Source: an uncultured Clostridia bacterium
GTDB lineage: Bacteria > Bacillota > Clostridia > Christensenellales > Borkfalkiaceae
DNA length: 64,000 nucleotides
Direction of reading: 5' to 3'
Assembly: GCA_934278995.1 (NCBI GenBank)
Contig: CAKQWM010000001.1
Span: 186,001 to 250,000 of the forward strand
How positions within the stretch are numbered: the stretch's first letter is position 1; each line of letters starts with the position of its first letter. The translations under genes were made by a program, and so were the position numbers. Below, piece after piece: positions 52,511-60,616 of this stretch. The notes beneath the pieces were generated by a model, which worked only from the letters and a program-made list of their open reading frames with translations, ran no database searches and was not told the origin of the DNA.

Positions 52511-54712
52511 TTAACGCCAATAAGCAAATACTTCTTGAGTGTTTGACGTTGTAGTAATAGATCGATTTGCCCCGCTCTCCCATACCACGTTACCCGCATC
52601 GTCAACTTTAATGAATTTGTATTCAAAAGTGGTATTTGCAGGAACGCTTATATCAAAAAACCACACGGGATATTTTCCTATGGTTTCGGTATTGTTGTAA
52701 AATGGACCTATTGCCAATAATGTAGACCAATTATTAAGTTCGCTCACTCCTCCGACTATATAGACATTCTGTCCGTAAACGGTTGAAACGTTAATTTTAA
52801 ATCTCACGGCAGTTTGACTTCCTGTCAAAACTTTGAATCTCGGGAACGGACTGCTACTAAGCCCATTGGCTCGTGAAACGGTAATGCTATACTCCCCTGC
52901 AACAACAGAGGGAATCGTAACCGTAATACGATTATCCGACCAGTTTACTACATTTGCAGAAGTTGTTCCGAATTTTACTGTTCCCGCAACACTACCGAAA
53001 CCACGTCCTGTGATAGTTATCGTATTGCCAACCTTTCCCATTAAAGGATCCACATTGCCTATTATAGGGGAAGATTCGCTTTCCGATTTATACTCCCATA
53101 CTGCGCAAACACCGGCTCCGAGATAATATTGAGGAACTATACCACCGGATTGAACAGTGATGGATGAGCCGCTTTTTAAGCCTGCTAATACGTCTTGATA
53201 TGTTCCTTGCGGTAAGTTGGTAAAAAGATTTGTGATGTTATAACCTGATGATGTGTTGCGATTTATTGCAACCAATACGACGCTGTTGCCAAACTGTCGT
53301 TCGTAAATATACACGTCATTGTTTATCCAACGCTGATTGTAGGTTCCGTAAGCAAGGGCAGGGTTGCTTTTTCTTAAAGGAGCCAGTGTGGAAATAATCT
53401 TATACGCCGTTGAGTTCCGATTAAACGACACCATATCTTTTCTATTGTCGGGATCTGCCGCTCCCGCAAGATATTGTTCAGTGCCGTAATAAATAGCGGG
53501 AACGCCGCGTTGCGTTAATTGTAGAACGTATGCGGTGTCAACGCTACTATGTGTGTTATTTGCCAGCGTTGTGAAACGTGACATATCGTGATTATCTATA
53601 AAAGTAACTTGATTGTTAACTTGTTTGAAATTATTGGCTGTTCCCTCGATACATGAATGTATGTCATACATTGTACCGCTCAAATCTCCTATAGCACTTC
53701 TCGTAGCATTAGCAAAACTAAAATCAAGTAAACTCATACCACTTTCATTTGCAAAATAAGACATAGACGCATCGGGAATATTCCCACCCGAAAACCATTC
53801 GCCAAAAATGAAAACAGGATGTTCTTCATATATGTTACTTACCCAGTTTTTTTGCCAGCCCAAAGACATATGTTTAACGGCGTCAACTCTTATTCCGTCA
53901 ACGCCCATATCTAACCATAAGTCTATCGCGTCTTTCATATAGTTGTCTATTGTGGGATTCATTTGATTCAAGTCAGCTAATCCAAGCATTGATTGATATT
54001 GTACACTCTCTAACGAGTTCCAATCTTGAATCCAACCTTCGTGATGAAAATAGTTGTTTGTTCCGTCGTTTCTCATGTTTCCGAGAAACGTTCCGTTTCT
54101 GTATAAAGCCCCATCCAAAGGATATCTGTTTTGATTCCAAGTGTCTCCGAAATTACTCGTTGTGGACGTATGATTTGGAGCAAAATCAATCACGACTTTT
54201 ATATTATTATTGTGAGCAGTGTCAATTAAGTTCTGGAACTCGTTCATTGTTCCGAAAAACGGGTTAGTCTTAAAAAAATCTTTTGCCCAATACCCGTGAT
54301 ACGAGGTGCTGGTCCATGTTTCGCTATTGTCGGCAGGATCCAATAATGCCATATTTTCAACGGGTGAAGAAATCCATAAAGCGGTTACACCCATATTAGT
54401 TAAGTATCCATCGTTAATTTTATTAATTATTCCAGCCCAATCACCACCGTGATATAAACGGTTGTTGCGATTTAGGCTTCCCCAAGGGTTATTGTCATAA
54501 ATGTTGCCTGTTGGATTGTTAGAGGGGTTGCCATCGTGAAACCTGTCAGTTACGATTTGATAAATTACATCGGTTGAAAAACTTGCCGAGTTATCTACAC
54601 TCGTGTCTGTCATCGCATAACTGTAATGTGGAACAGACGCGTTTGTGACGATTAACAGCGCAAACATCACTACTATTGACATTATAATTGCCAATGTTTT
54701 TTTAACTTTCAT
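52511..54712 (-). CDS. secreted cyclodextrin glucanotransferase-like GH13 enzyme
   Basis: 733 aa. Signal peptide (TLAIIMSIVVMFALLIVTNASV), catalytic A/B/C domains, IPT/TIG domain D (PIIGNVDPLMGKVGNTITITGRGFG) and C-terminal CBM20 (AVRFKINVSTVYGQNVYIVGGVSELNNW). Start STDVIYQIVTDRFHDGNPSNNPTG. Catalytic Asp in GIRVDAVKHM, Glu in FIFGEWF, Asp in TFIDNHDM. The residue aligning with the central CGTase Tyr195 is Tyr (VQYQSMLGLADLN), favouring cyclisation. The loop before SYHGYW (LDPADNSETWTST) is longer than in CGTases and recalls maltogenic amylase. CG-poor codon use differs from its neighbours. Confidence 0.9.
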   Translation of the reverse strand: MKVKKTLAIIMSIVVMFALLIVTNASVPHYSYAMTDTSVDNSASFSTDVIYQIVTDRFHDGNPSNNPTGNIYDNNPWGSLNRNNRLYHGGDWAGIINKINDGYLTNMGVTALWISSPVENMALLDPADNSETWTSTSYHGYWAKDFFKTNPFFGTMNEFQNLIDTAHNNNIKVVIDFAPNHTSTTSNFGDTWNQNRYPLDGALYRNGTFLGNMRNDGTNNYFHHEGWIQDWNSLESVQYQSMLGLADLNQMNPTIDNYMKDAIDLWLDMGVDGIRVDAVKHMSLGWQKNWVSNIYEEHPVFIFGEWFSGGNIPDASMSYFANESGMSLLDFSFANATRSAIGDLSGTMYDIHSCIEGTANNFKQVNNQVTFIDNHDMSRFTTLANNTHSSVDTAYVLQLTQRGVPAIYYGTEQYLAGAADPDNRKDMVSFNRNSTAYKIISTLAPLRKSNPALAYGTYNQRWINNDVYIYERQFGNSVVLVAINRNTSSGYNITNLFTNLPQGTYQDVLAGLKSGSSITVQSGGIVPQYYLGAGVCAVWEYKSESESSPIIGNVDPLMGKVGNTITITGRGFGSVAGTVKFGTTSANVVNWSDNRITVTIPSVVAGEYSITVSRANGLSSSPFPRFKVLTGSQTAVRFKINVSTVYGQNVYIVGGVSELNNWSTLLAIGPFYNNTETIGKYPVWFFDISVPANTTFEYKFIKVDDAGNVVWESGANRSITTTSNTQEVFAYWR

Positions 54713-54754
54713 AACTCCTCCTAATCAATAATTGTATTTCAATCAAGCCAAACG

Positions 54755-54801
54755 ACTTAATTGATTAAGTAAAGTATAACACAGGTTTTTAATATTGTCA
54801 A
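54755..54801 (-). promoter_or_regulatory. CGTase-like gene promoter with overlapping operator
   Basis: On the reverse strand, TTGACA (54796-54801), 17-bp spacer, TATACT (54773-54778). The 16-bp near-palindrome ACTTAATTGATTAAGT (54755-54770) covers the expected transcription start, a good repressor position. Confidence 0.8.
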
Positions 54802-55146
54802 TACCTTTTTGTAAAAATTTTCAAGGGCACTGTGTAGGTTTGTCAAACATATGAGACAGGAAAAGAAAAAAGATTTTAGTTATGTATGGTCTTTTGATTC
54901 GTCTTAACTTCTTCCGCGAAAATATCGTCCGATAGTGAATAAAGTCGCTTGTTTTAAATTTTTTAGTCCGTAACGATAGTCCACCGGGCTACACTTTGCT
55001 CATAAGTCGTCTGTTTTGCTTCGTATTTGCTTCCAAAGTTTTTCTCTATGTTATGCACTGAAAAACACTCTTGAAACGATATTTTTTAATTCAAGTATCA
55101 TATTTCCTTTTCTCGTTGATTGTAAATTTTTTTCTTACGGACTAAA
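54802..55146. other. gap between CGTase-like and WYL genes
   Basis: About 345 bp, A/T rich and without a supported gene. No terminator for the WYL gene was obvious. Confidence 0.4.
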
Positions 55147-56124
55147 TTAGTATTCTTCCTTGATTTTCGCTACGAACTCGGCAAAACCGTTTTTGACCTT
55201 ACAAGGGGACAGTATTTTCACTTTGCCTTGCGTTCCGACAATCCACGCAAAAAGCGTTTTAGATATTTGAACGGTTACGGAAGCGGAAAACTTTTCGTCC
55301 GTCCCTTTGTGAATGTGCAAATCGTCACCGAATCTATCGAACATTTCGGAAATCATATCTTTTGTAAATTCAAGCGTAACCTTTTGCGGTTCTCCGCCGA
55401 ACATTGAAAAGACTTGTTTGCGGTATTCTTCCGTGTTGAACATTTCATATTCGGGGTGCGGCTCACGCTCGGTTTCGTCCACCTTTACGTCATCCATTTT
55501 ATCCAAACGATACGTAACGATTTCGTCGTGTCCGTTAGAAAAACAAAGAAGGTAATAGTTGTCTTTGCTCCAAACCATAAAAGCGGGGTTGGCTACATAG
55601 CGTTTTTTGTCTTTACGATAGACCTTTTTATGCTTTTCGTCGTAATCGAAATACAGAAAAGATATTTTTTTGTTGTCGCCGATGGCGCGCTCGATTGCGT
55701 CCACGTTGTAAATAAGAGAACAACTCCCTTTGTGGCTTTTTTCGAGAGAGATAACGTGTTTGGAAATGCTTGCCGCTTGATGAGCGCAGAGAGTATCCGA
55801 CAGTTTTTCCACTAACGCTTTTTTCTGCAAAGAAGAAAGTTTGCTTGCCTGTATCACGTCGGCGAGCAAAACGACTTCCGCCGTTTCAAGCAGACGGGAG
55901 ACAACGTAATAGTAAGTATATTTCTTCTTGTATGACAGGACTTCGTAACCGAACTCGTTAAGTGTGGCAATATCGTGGGCAATAACTCGGCGAATTACGG
56001 TTATGCCGCGTTTTTCAAGTTCTGCGCGGATTTCGTCCGCGTTCATTGCGTGATTTTCGTCGGTGTTCTTACGCAGAATATCCCACAACACAAGTAATTT
56101 GATTTTATTGTTTTCGTTTGCCAT
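55147..56124 (-). CDS. WYL-domain transcription regulator
   Basis: 325 aa. N-terminal winged HTH (KIKLLVLWDILRKNTDENHAMNADEIRAELEKRGITVIRRVIAHDIATLNEFG), central WYL domain (KKISFLYFDYD...YVANPAFMVWSKDNYYLLCFSNGHDEIVTYRLDKM) and a WCX-like C-terminus. WYL proteins sense ligands, often nucleic acids or nucleotides, and are frequent in mobile and defence loci. It could regulate the cargo or the element; the target is unknown. Confidence 0.88.
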   Translation of the reverse strand: MANENNKIKLLVLWDILRKNTDENHAMNADEIRAELEKRGITVIRRVIAHDIATLNEFGYEVLSYKKKYTYYYVVSRLLETAEVVLLADVIQASKLSSLQKKALVEKLSDTLCAHQAASISKHVISLEKSHKGSCSLIYNVDAIERAIGDNKKISFLYFDYDEKHKKVYRKDKKRYVANPAFMVWSKDNYYLLCFSNGHDEIVTYRLDKMDDVKVDETEREPHPEYEMFNTEEYRKQVFSMFGGEPQKVTLEFTKDMISEMFDRFGDDLHIHKGTDEKFSASVTVQISKTLFAWIVGTQGKVKILSPCKVKNGFAEFVAKIKEEY

Positions 56125-56203
56125 TTTGTGTTCCTTTTTATGGTTTGAGTGCTCTTTTGTAATTGCAATTCATTTTCTTGTCTTTACTTTCGTCGGGAAA
56201 CAA

Positions 56204-56242
56204 CAAAAAAAGCGCAAGGAAAAAGTTTTTTCTCTGCGCTTG
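56204..56242 (-). terminator. terminator-like hairpin upstream of the WYL gene
   Basis: On the reverse strand AAGCGCA...AGAAAAA pairs with TTTTTC...TGCGCTT and is followed by T7. It would stop leftward transcripts entering the WYL gene, though no gene was found upstream of it. Confidence 0.5.
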
Positions 56243-56249
56243 TAATCTA

Positions 56250-56930
56250 AACGTAATTCATAGGCGGTTATCTCCCGTCGAGAGTTTTTTGTTTTTTAGA
56301 ATGTGTTAGTTTTTTTCTTGTACTGCCTCTTTCTAATCGTGTTTTTTACTGTTTCGATGTTGTTATTTAAAAACTATCATATATATTATAGCACAAAATT
56401 TTTGTTTTTTCAAGTTTTAATGCTCGGTTGTATAAAATCTCTTAAAGTTATCACTTACCTTAAAAAACCAAAGGTCTTTTTCATCATTTTGGACAGGTCC
56501 GTTCTTCCGAGCATTCACTTTTTGTTTTCATTTGAATAGTTTAATAATGGAAACAAAATTAGAAAAGACAAAACTATTTTTTGACATTTTTATTTTGAAA
56601 GAGTACAAAGCGATCGATAATATGTTTTTGTTGGACACTTTTATGAAAAATGAGTAACATATAAACATTCAACGTCGTTTTTTATACGTTACTAACGATA
56701 AATAAAGATGAAAGCGACCGTTTTTTTCTAATAAAAATTCTAATAAAAGTGCAGAGTTTCTGAATTTTTGGTCTTTGGTCTTCATTGTTGATTTTTGTTT
56801 ATCGTTAAGCCTTAAAACTTCAAAAACAAGCAAAAAAACCGTTCTAATAGGTTAATTTTTGGGCAAAAACAAGCATAATTATATGTAAATTTTTAATTCT
56901 AAACGGTCCTAAAAAACAGCGATTTTGAGA
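56250..56930. other. gene-free right end of the ICE
   Basis: A/T-rich stretch between the WYL leader and attR. Apart from the arm-type repeats at 56725-56851 I see nothing coding; the open frames are low-complexity. Confidence 0.5.
56725..56851. promoter_or_regulatory. integrase arm-type repeats, right end
   Basis: Two abutting 12-bp units, TTTCTAATAAAA (56725-56736) and ATTCTAATAAAA (56737-56748), and a single GTTCTAATAGG (56841-56851). They match the left-end units in sequence, 12-bp period and distance from the core. Confidence 0.75.
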
Positions 56931-56932
56931 GC

Positions 56933-56981
56933 CTACGGAACCAAAGGTTGGGGATTCGAGCTCCTCATGGCGCGCCAAAAA
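56933..56981 (+). repeat. attR core (displaced tRNA-Arg 3' end)
   Basis: CTACGGAACCAAAGGTT through CATGGCGCGCCAAAAA, 47 of 49 identical to attL. The T stem here reads GGGGA/TCCTC rather than AGGGA/TCCTT. Confidence 0.9.
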
Positions 56982-57396
56982 AGGACGAAGCAAAAGGCTT
57001 TGTCCTTTTTTGGTGGAAAACAACCGATTGAGGAGCGAGAATTAGGGAGAAAATTGCCGGGAGGCAATTTGTTTGTCTTGAAAAGGCAAAAAACGTTGAA
57101 AGAATAAAGACAAACCAAACGCAACGGTGTTGCGTTTGTCGGGTGTCCGCCGACGGCGAGCGAGCTCCTCATGGCGCGCCAAAAAAGGACGAAGCAAAAG
57201 GCTTTGTCCTTTTTTGGTGGAAAACAACCGATTGAGGAGCGAGAATTAGGGAGAAAATTGCCGGGAGGCAATTTGTTTGTCTTGGGAAGGCAAAAAACGT
57301 TGAAAGAATAAAGACAAACCGAACGCAACGGTGTTGCGTTTGTCGGGTGTCCGCCGACGGCGAGCGAGCTCCTCATGGCGCGCCAAAAAAGGACGA
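56957..57396 (+). repeat. 204-bp tandem array carrying the tRNA 3' end and its terminator
   Basis: Copies start at 56957, 57161 and 57365 (the last only ~32 bp). Copies 1 and 2 differ at about three positions. Each begins CGAGCTCCTCATGGCGCGCC (T loop to CCA), then a hairpin AAGGACGAAGC/GCTTTGTCCTT with a T6 tail, which is the old chromosomal tRNA terminator, then ~150 bp of unknown sequence. The open frames across it are repeat artefacts. Confidence 0.88.
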
Positions 57397-57399
57397 AAA

Positions 57400-57856
57400 A
57401 GCTACAAAGCACAAAAAGCACAAGATTTAGTAGGGATTCCAATCTTTTTTTAAACTCAAGTTCTTCCGTTTCGTGTCCGATAGTTGTCACCTCAAACATC
57501 CGCTTAATAATTCAACAACAATATAGCAAAATAAGAGACAAATGTCAAGATTGAATATCTCTTATTTTGTCCTTGTTTTGATGCATGCTGAAATTATTAC
57601 CGAGTTAGTAATATAAACTTTAGTAATACGGGCTTCTTTCAGAAAGAATCATTGTTAATCCAAATATCAAAAACGCCCAAAATACATCTCGGCGACGGTT
57701 TTTTATATGCGAAAAAACGCGCGCGTTCAAAGGTTGCGTCCAATAAAACGATATCAAAGAAATACAGACATCACTTGATTTTTATGTGCTTAAAAGATAT
57801 TGTGGACGGTTTATACATTATTCGGCGTAAAAAATGTAATTATTCTCTAAAAATCG
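57400..57856. other. gap between the tandem array and the ATPase gene
   Basis: No supported gene. Contains the left 26-bp direct repeat (57709-57734). Confidence 0.45.
57709..57734 (+). repeat. direct repeat, left flank of the ATPase-nuclease pair
   Basis: Begins GCGAAAAAACGCGCGC and continues GTTCAAAGGT; 24 of 26 match the copy at 60369-60394. Confidence 0.65.
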
Positions 57857-57885
57857 TTGTATTTTTTGTGTTTCCGTGATATAAT
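57857..57885 (+). promoter_or_regulatory. promoter of the ATPase-nuclease pair
   Basis: TTGTAT (57857-57862), 17-bp spacer, TATAAT (57880-57885). Confidence 0.65.
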
Positions 57886-57916
57886 ATCCTTGCATTATAA
57901 TAAAGGAGGTGAGTGT

Positions 57917-59215
57917 ATGTACCGAATTGCAATTGAAAAATTGTTAAAATGGAAGCAAAGCAAACGCCGTAAGCCTTTAATCATCGAAGGCGCTCGTCAA
58001 GTCGGCAAGACCTGGCTGATGAAAGAATTTGGCAGACAGGCGTATGCAGATACGGTATATATCAATTTTGACTCCAATTCCAGAATGGCTGAGTTGTTTG
58101 CATCCGATTTAGATACTGACCGCTTGATCATGGGGTTGGAACTGTATGTAGGTCATAAAATTGATCCGAACCGCTCTTTACTGATTTTCGATGAAGTGCA
58201 GGAAGTTCCGAGAGCGCTGGCATCTCTTAAATATTTCTATGAAAATGCGCCACAGTATCACATTGTATGCGCCGGTTCGTTGCTTGGCATTGCCTTACAT
58301 CAAGGTACGTCTTTCCCTGTTGGCAAGGTGGATTTCTTAAAACTGTATCCTCTTTCCTTCAAGGAGTTTTTGATTGCAACCGATAAGGCTCGATTTGCCG
58401 AACTTCTTGATAAGCAAGACTTCGATATGGTTACAAATTTTAAGCAAATGTATATCGATGCCATGAAACATTACTATTACGTCGGTGGCATGCCCGAAGC
58501 CGTGCAGAGCTTTGCGGAGGATAAAGACTTTAACGAGGTCCGTGAAATTCAAAAACGCATCCTTGTTGCCTATGAACAGGATTTCTCCAAGCATGCTCCA
58601 AACGAAATTGTACCAAGACTTCGTATGTTGTGGAACAGCATTCCCTCCCAGCTTGCCAAAGAAAACAAAAAATTTATCTATGGTCTTGTTCGTGAGGGCG
58701 CTCGCGCAAAGGAGTACGAAACTGCGATTATGTGGCTCAGTGATTGCGGTCTGGTTCATAAAGTCAGCCGAGTGAATGCGGCCAGAGTCCCTTTACGCGC
58801 GTACGAGGACCTGAAGGCATTTAAACTGTTTGTGGTGGACGTTGGACTCCTTGGCTGTATGACAGGACTTCGACAGCGCACTTTGCTTGACGGTAACGAT
58901 CTCTTTGTTGAGTTCAAAGGCGCTCTCACAGAGCAGTATGTTTGTCAACAGTTAAAAACCATCGAAGGCTTAGACGTTTACTATTATACCAACGACAGAG
59001 GTTCTTGCGAGGTTGATTTTGTCGTTGATACGGGTGATCGGATTGTTCCCGTTGAAGTAAAGGCAGAGGTAAATCTCAAAGCTAAGAGCTTAAAAACTTA
59101 CAAGGAAAAATTCTCACCCAAAGTTTCCGTCCGTACGTCTATGTCGGACTATAAAAAAGAAGAATGGCTCGTCAATCTGCCGCTATATGCGATAGATCAG
59201 ATTGACAAGATATAA
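57917..59215 (+). CDS. AAA_14/DUF4143 ATPase
   Basis: 432 aa from ATG 57917 with AAGGAGGTGA. AAA domain: Walker A IIEGARQVGKTWLM, Walker B LLIFDEVQEVPRALASLKYFYE, and sensor-like IVCAGSLLGIALH. The C-terminal DUF4143 region ends with FVEFKGALTEQYVCQQL and SCEVDFVVDTGDRIVPVEVKAE, a PD-(D/E)xK-type D...ExK pattern. Such ATPases are widespread and poorly understood. It is followed 14 nt later by an Mrr-like nuclease, suggesting a two-gene module. Codon use differs from the host. Confidence 0.9.
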   Translation: MYRIAIEKLLKWKQSKRRKPLIIEGARQVGKTWLMKEFGRQAYADTVYINFDSNSRMAELFASDLDTDRLIMGLELYVGHKIDPNRSLLIFDEVQEVPRALASLKYFYENAPQYHIVCAGSLLGIALHQGTSFPVGKVDFLKLYPLSFKEFLIATDKARFAELLDKQDFDMVTNFKQMYIDAMKHYYYVGGMPEAVQSFAEDKDFNEVREIQKRILVAYEQDFSKHAPNEIVPRLRMLWNSIPSQLAKENKKFIYGLVREGARAKEYETAIMWLSDCGLVHKVSRVNAARVPLRAYEDLKAFKLFVVDVGLLGCMTGLRQRTLLDGNDLFVEFKGALTEQYVCQQLKTIEGLDVYYYTNDRGSCEVDFVVDTGDRIVPVEVKAEVNLKAKSLKTYKEKFSPKVSVRTSMSDYKKEEWLVNLPLYAIDQIDKI

Positions 59216-59229
59216 CGGAGGCAACGATT

Positions 59230-60135
59230 ATGAGCATAAAACAATTATCTTCCGACGGCAAAGTCGCTTATTTGATTAAGCCGATATTGAAAGTTTTACA
59301 AGAGGCAGGCGGTCAGTTAGAGCGTTCCGAAATAAAAGCCCGTATTTCTGATTTAGATGACAAAATTGCGGAATTTGCCGAAATTGAAAAGAAATCCAAG
59401 AAAACCGGAAACACCTATAAGGAATTTAATTTCAAGTTCAATTTTGCGATTAAAGATTTGTTCTTTATAGGCTTGTTGACATATACGGATAATTCTCCGA
59501 TTACATTAACCGAAAAAGGTCTGTATCTTGATGTAGAAAACCTCGATGTTGAAAAAGACGTTATTGAAGCATCTAAAAAATACTGGGAACAACTGAGCCA
59601 AAGCAATAAGAAAAACAAGGTTGCGGACATTGCCGACAACGAAGAAGAAATGCAGGAAGAAGAAAAAATTAAAGATGATTTTAAGGAAAAACTCCTTGCT
59701 TCCATCGCCAAAATGACACCCAAAAAGTTTGAGGCTTTTTCACGAGCTTTGTTAAATCGTATGGGGGTTGAATTCACTGAAAAAGGTGTACAAATCAGTA
59801 ATGACGGAGGAATTGATGGCTATGGTTATCACACCGATGTCAATGATTTTCGCACAACCAGAGTGGTTATTCAATGCAAGCGGTATAATGTCGCTCCTGT
59901 AAGAGAACCGGAAATCAATCAATTTCTTGGCGCTATGAATAAATACCAAGCGGATTATGGCGTGTTCATTACAAATGGAAGATTTACCAATTCTGCAAGG
60001 CAAGCAGCAAGAGCGGGATCTCCTATTACTTTGATCGACGGAAATGACCTTGTTAAGTTGGTTATTAAATATGAGTTGTATATAACGCCGGTAAAGACTT
60101 ATGTTTTAGAAGAGTTTTATAACATAGAGGCATAG
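59230..60135 (+). CDS. Mrr-like restriction endonuclease
   Basis: 301 aa. N-terminal winged-helix Mrr_N-type domain (KVAYLIKPILKVLQEAGGQLERSEIKARISDL), an acidic linker (EEEMQEEEKIKDDF) and the Mrr catalytic domain MTPKKFEAFSRALLNRMG with D in NDGGIDGYGYH and QxK in VVIQCKRY. Type IV Mrr enzymes cut methylated DNA. The ICE carries two orphan methyltransferases, so this host gene could in principle act against it. Co-transcribed with the upstream ATPase. Confidence 0.92.
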   Translation: MSIKQLSSDGKVAYLIKPILKVLQEAGGQLERSEIKARISDLDDKIAEFAEIEKKSKKTGNTYKEFNFKFNFAIKDLFFIGLLTYTDNSPITLTEKGLYLDVENLDVEKDVIEASKKYWEQLSQSNKKNKVADIADNEEEMQEEEKIKDDFKEKLLASIAKMTPKKFEAFSRALLNRMGVEFTEKGVQISNDGGIDGYGYHTDVNDFRTTRVVIQCKRYNVAPVREPEINQFLGAMNKYQADYGVFITNGRFTNSARQAARAGSPITLIDGNDLVKLVIKYELYITPVKTYVLEEFYNIEA

Positions 60136-60536
60136 GATTGCGGTTTTGCTTTTGATTAAAGCCGTTCGGAAATAATCAACGACAGTTTGGAAAGTATAAT
60201 GGACGCTTGTGCTTATAACAGAGGATTATATAGCAAAGATAATTAACGATTTTTCCGTGGAAAAAAATTTGGTCGGTTGTTAAGGATGAATTGCTCGGAT
60301 GTTACTTTATGACGTATGTTCCCAAAATTATTCATACCTACAGACCTCTTACGTATATAGATTGTTTTGCGAAAAAACGCGCGCATTCAAGGGTAGTCTT
60401 TTTCTGCGCGGTGTCTTTTATCTGCATTTCTACATGGGGGTATTTTTAATAGACCGCTCGTTTTATAAGCAGGATATTCTTCAAGATAATTAAACCCGAG
60501 TTTTTTTATTTCGCGCTTCTTTGAAATATAAAAGCG
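60136..60536. other. gap after the Mrr gene with the right direct repeat
   Basis: No supported ORF. The 26-bp copy at 60369-60394 (GCGAAAAAACGCGCGC, then ATTCAAGGGT) repeats 57709-57734 in the same orientation, 2660 bp apart. Confidence 0.55.
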
Positions 60537-60539
60537 CGC

Positions 60540-60554
60540 CTATAAGCCCGTTAT
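60540..60554 (+). repeat. 15-bp chromosomal motif copy (exact)
   Basis: CTATAAGCCCGTTAT, the first copy seen right of the ICE. Confidence 0.7.
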
Positions 60555-60568
60555 TTTAAGTTTTGTAT

Positions 60569-60603
60569 GATAAAAGCCGTCCCGAAGGACGGCTTTTTAT
60601 TTT
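60569..60603 (-). terminator. terminator of mntP
   Basis: AAAAGCCGTCC-CGAA-GGACGGCTTTT, symmetrical with A and T runs on both sides, 14 nt beyond the mntP stop. Confidence 0.85.
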
Positions 60604-60616
60604 TTAAAAAGCATTT

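Larger units (their letters stand above)
17893..56932. mobile_element. ~39-kb integrative and conjugative element in tRNA-Arg(ACG)
   Basis: Bounded by a 49-bp imperfect core repeat (17893-17941 and 56933-56981, two mismatches). A tyrosine integrase lies 300 bp inside the left end, and 12-bp arm-type repeats are at both ends. It encodes relaxase, VirD4, VirB2, VirB6 and VirB3-B4 homologues in one leftward block, with starch and cyclodextrin utilisation genes as cargo at the right. All core conjugation ORFs look intact. No recognisable cell-wall hydrolase of the CHAP or transglycosylase type was found among them. Confidence 0.92.

Noticed and set aside
56957..57396. Repeat array considered as CRISPR
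   Set aside because: The repeat unit is 204 bp with no short unique spacers and no cas genes; it is a plain tandem duplication.
56933..57499. A 188-aa reverse-strand ORF with internal repeats across the attR region
   Set aside because: It translates the tRNA 3' end and the 204-bp tandem units. The repetition comes from the DNA array, not from a protein.
57652..57879. 75-aa forward ORF, and the 64-aa ORF at 60299-60493
   Set aside because: Both are readings of the 26-bp direct repeat regions in an A/T-rich background, with no ribosome binding site.
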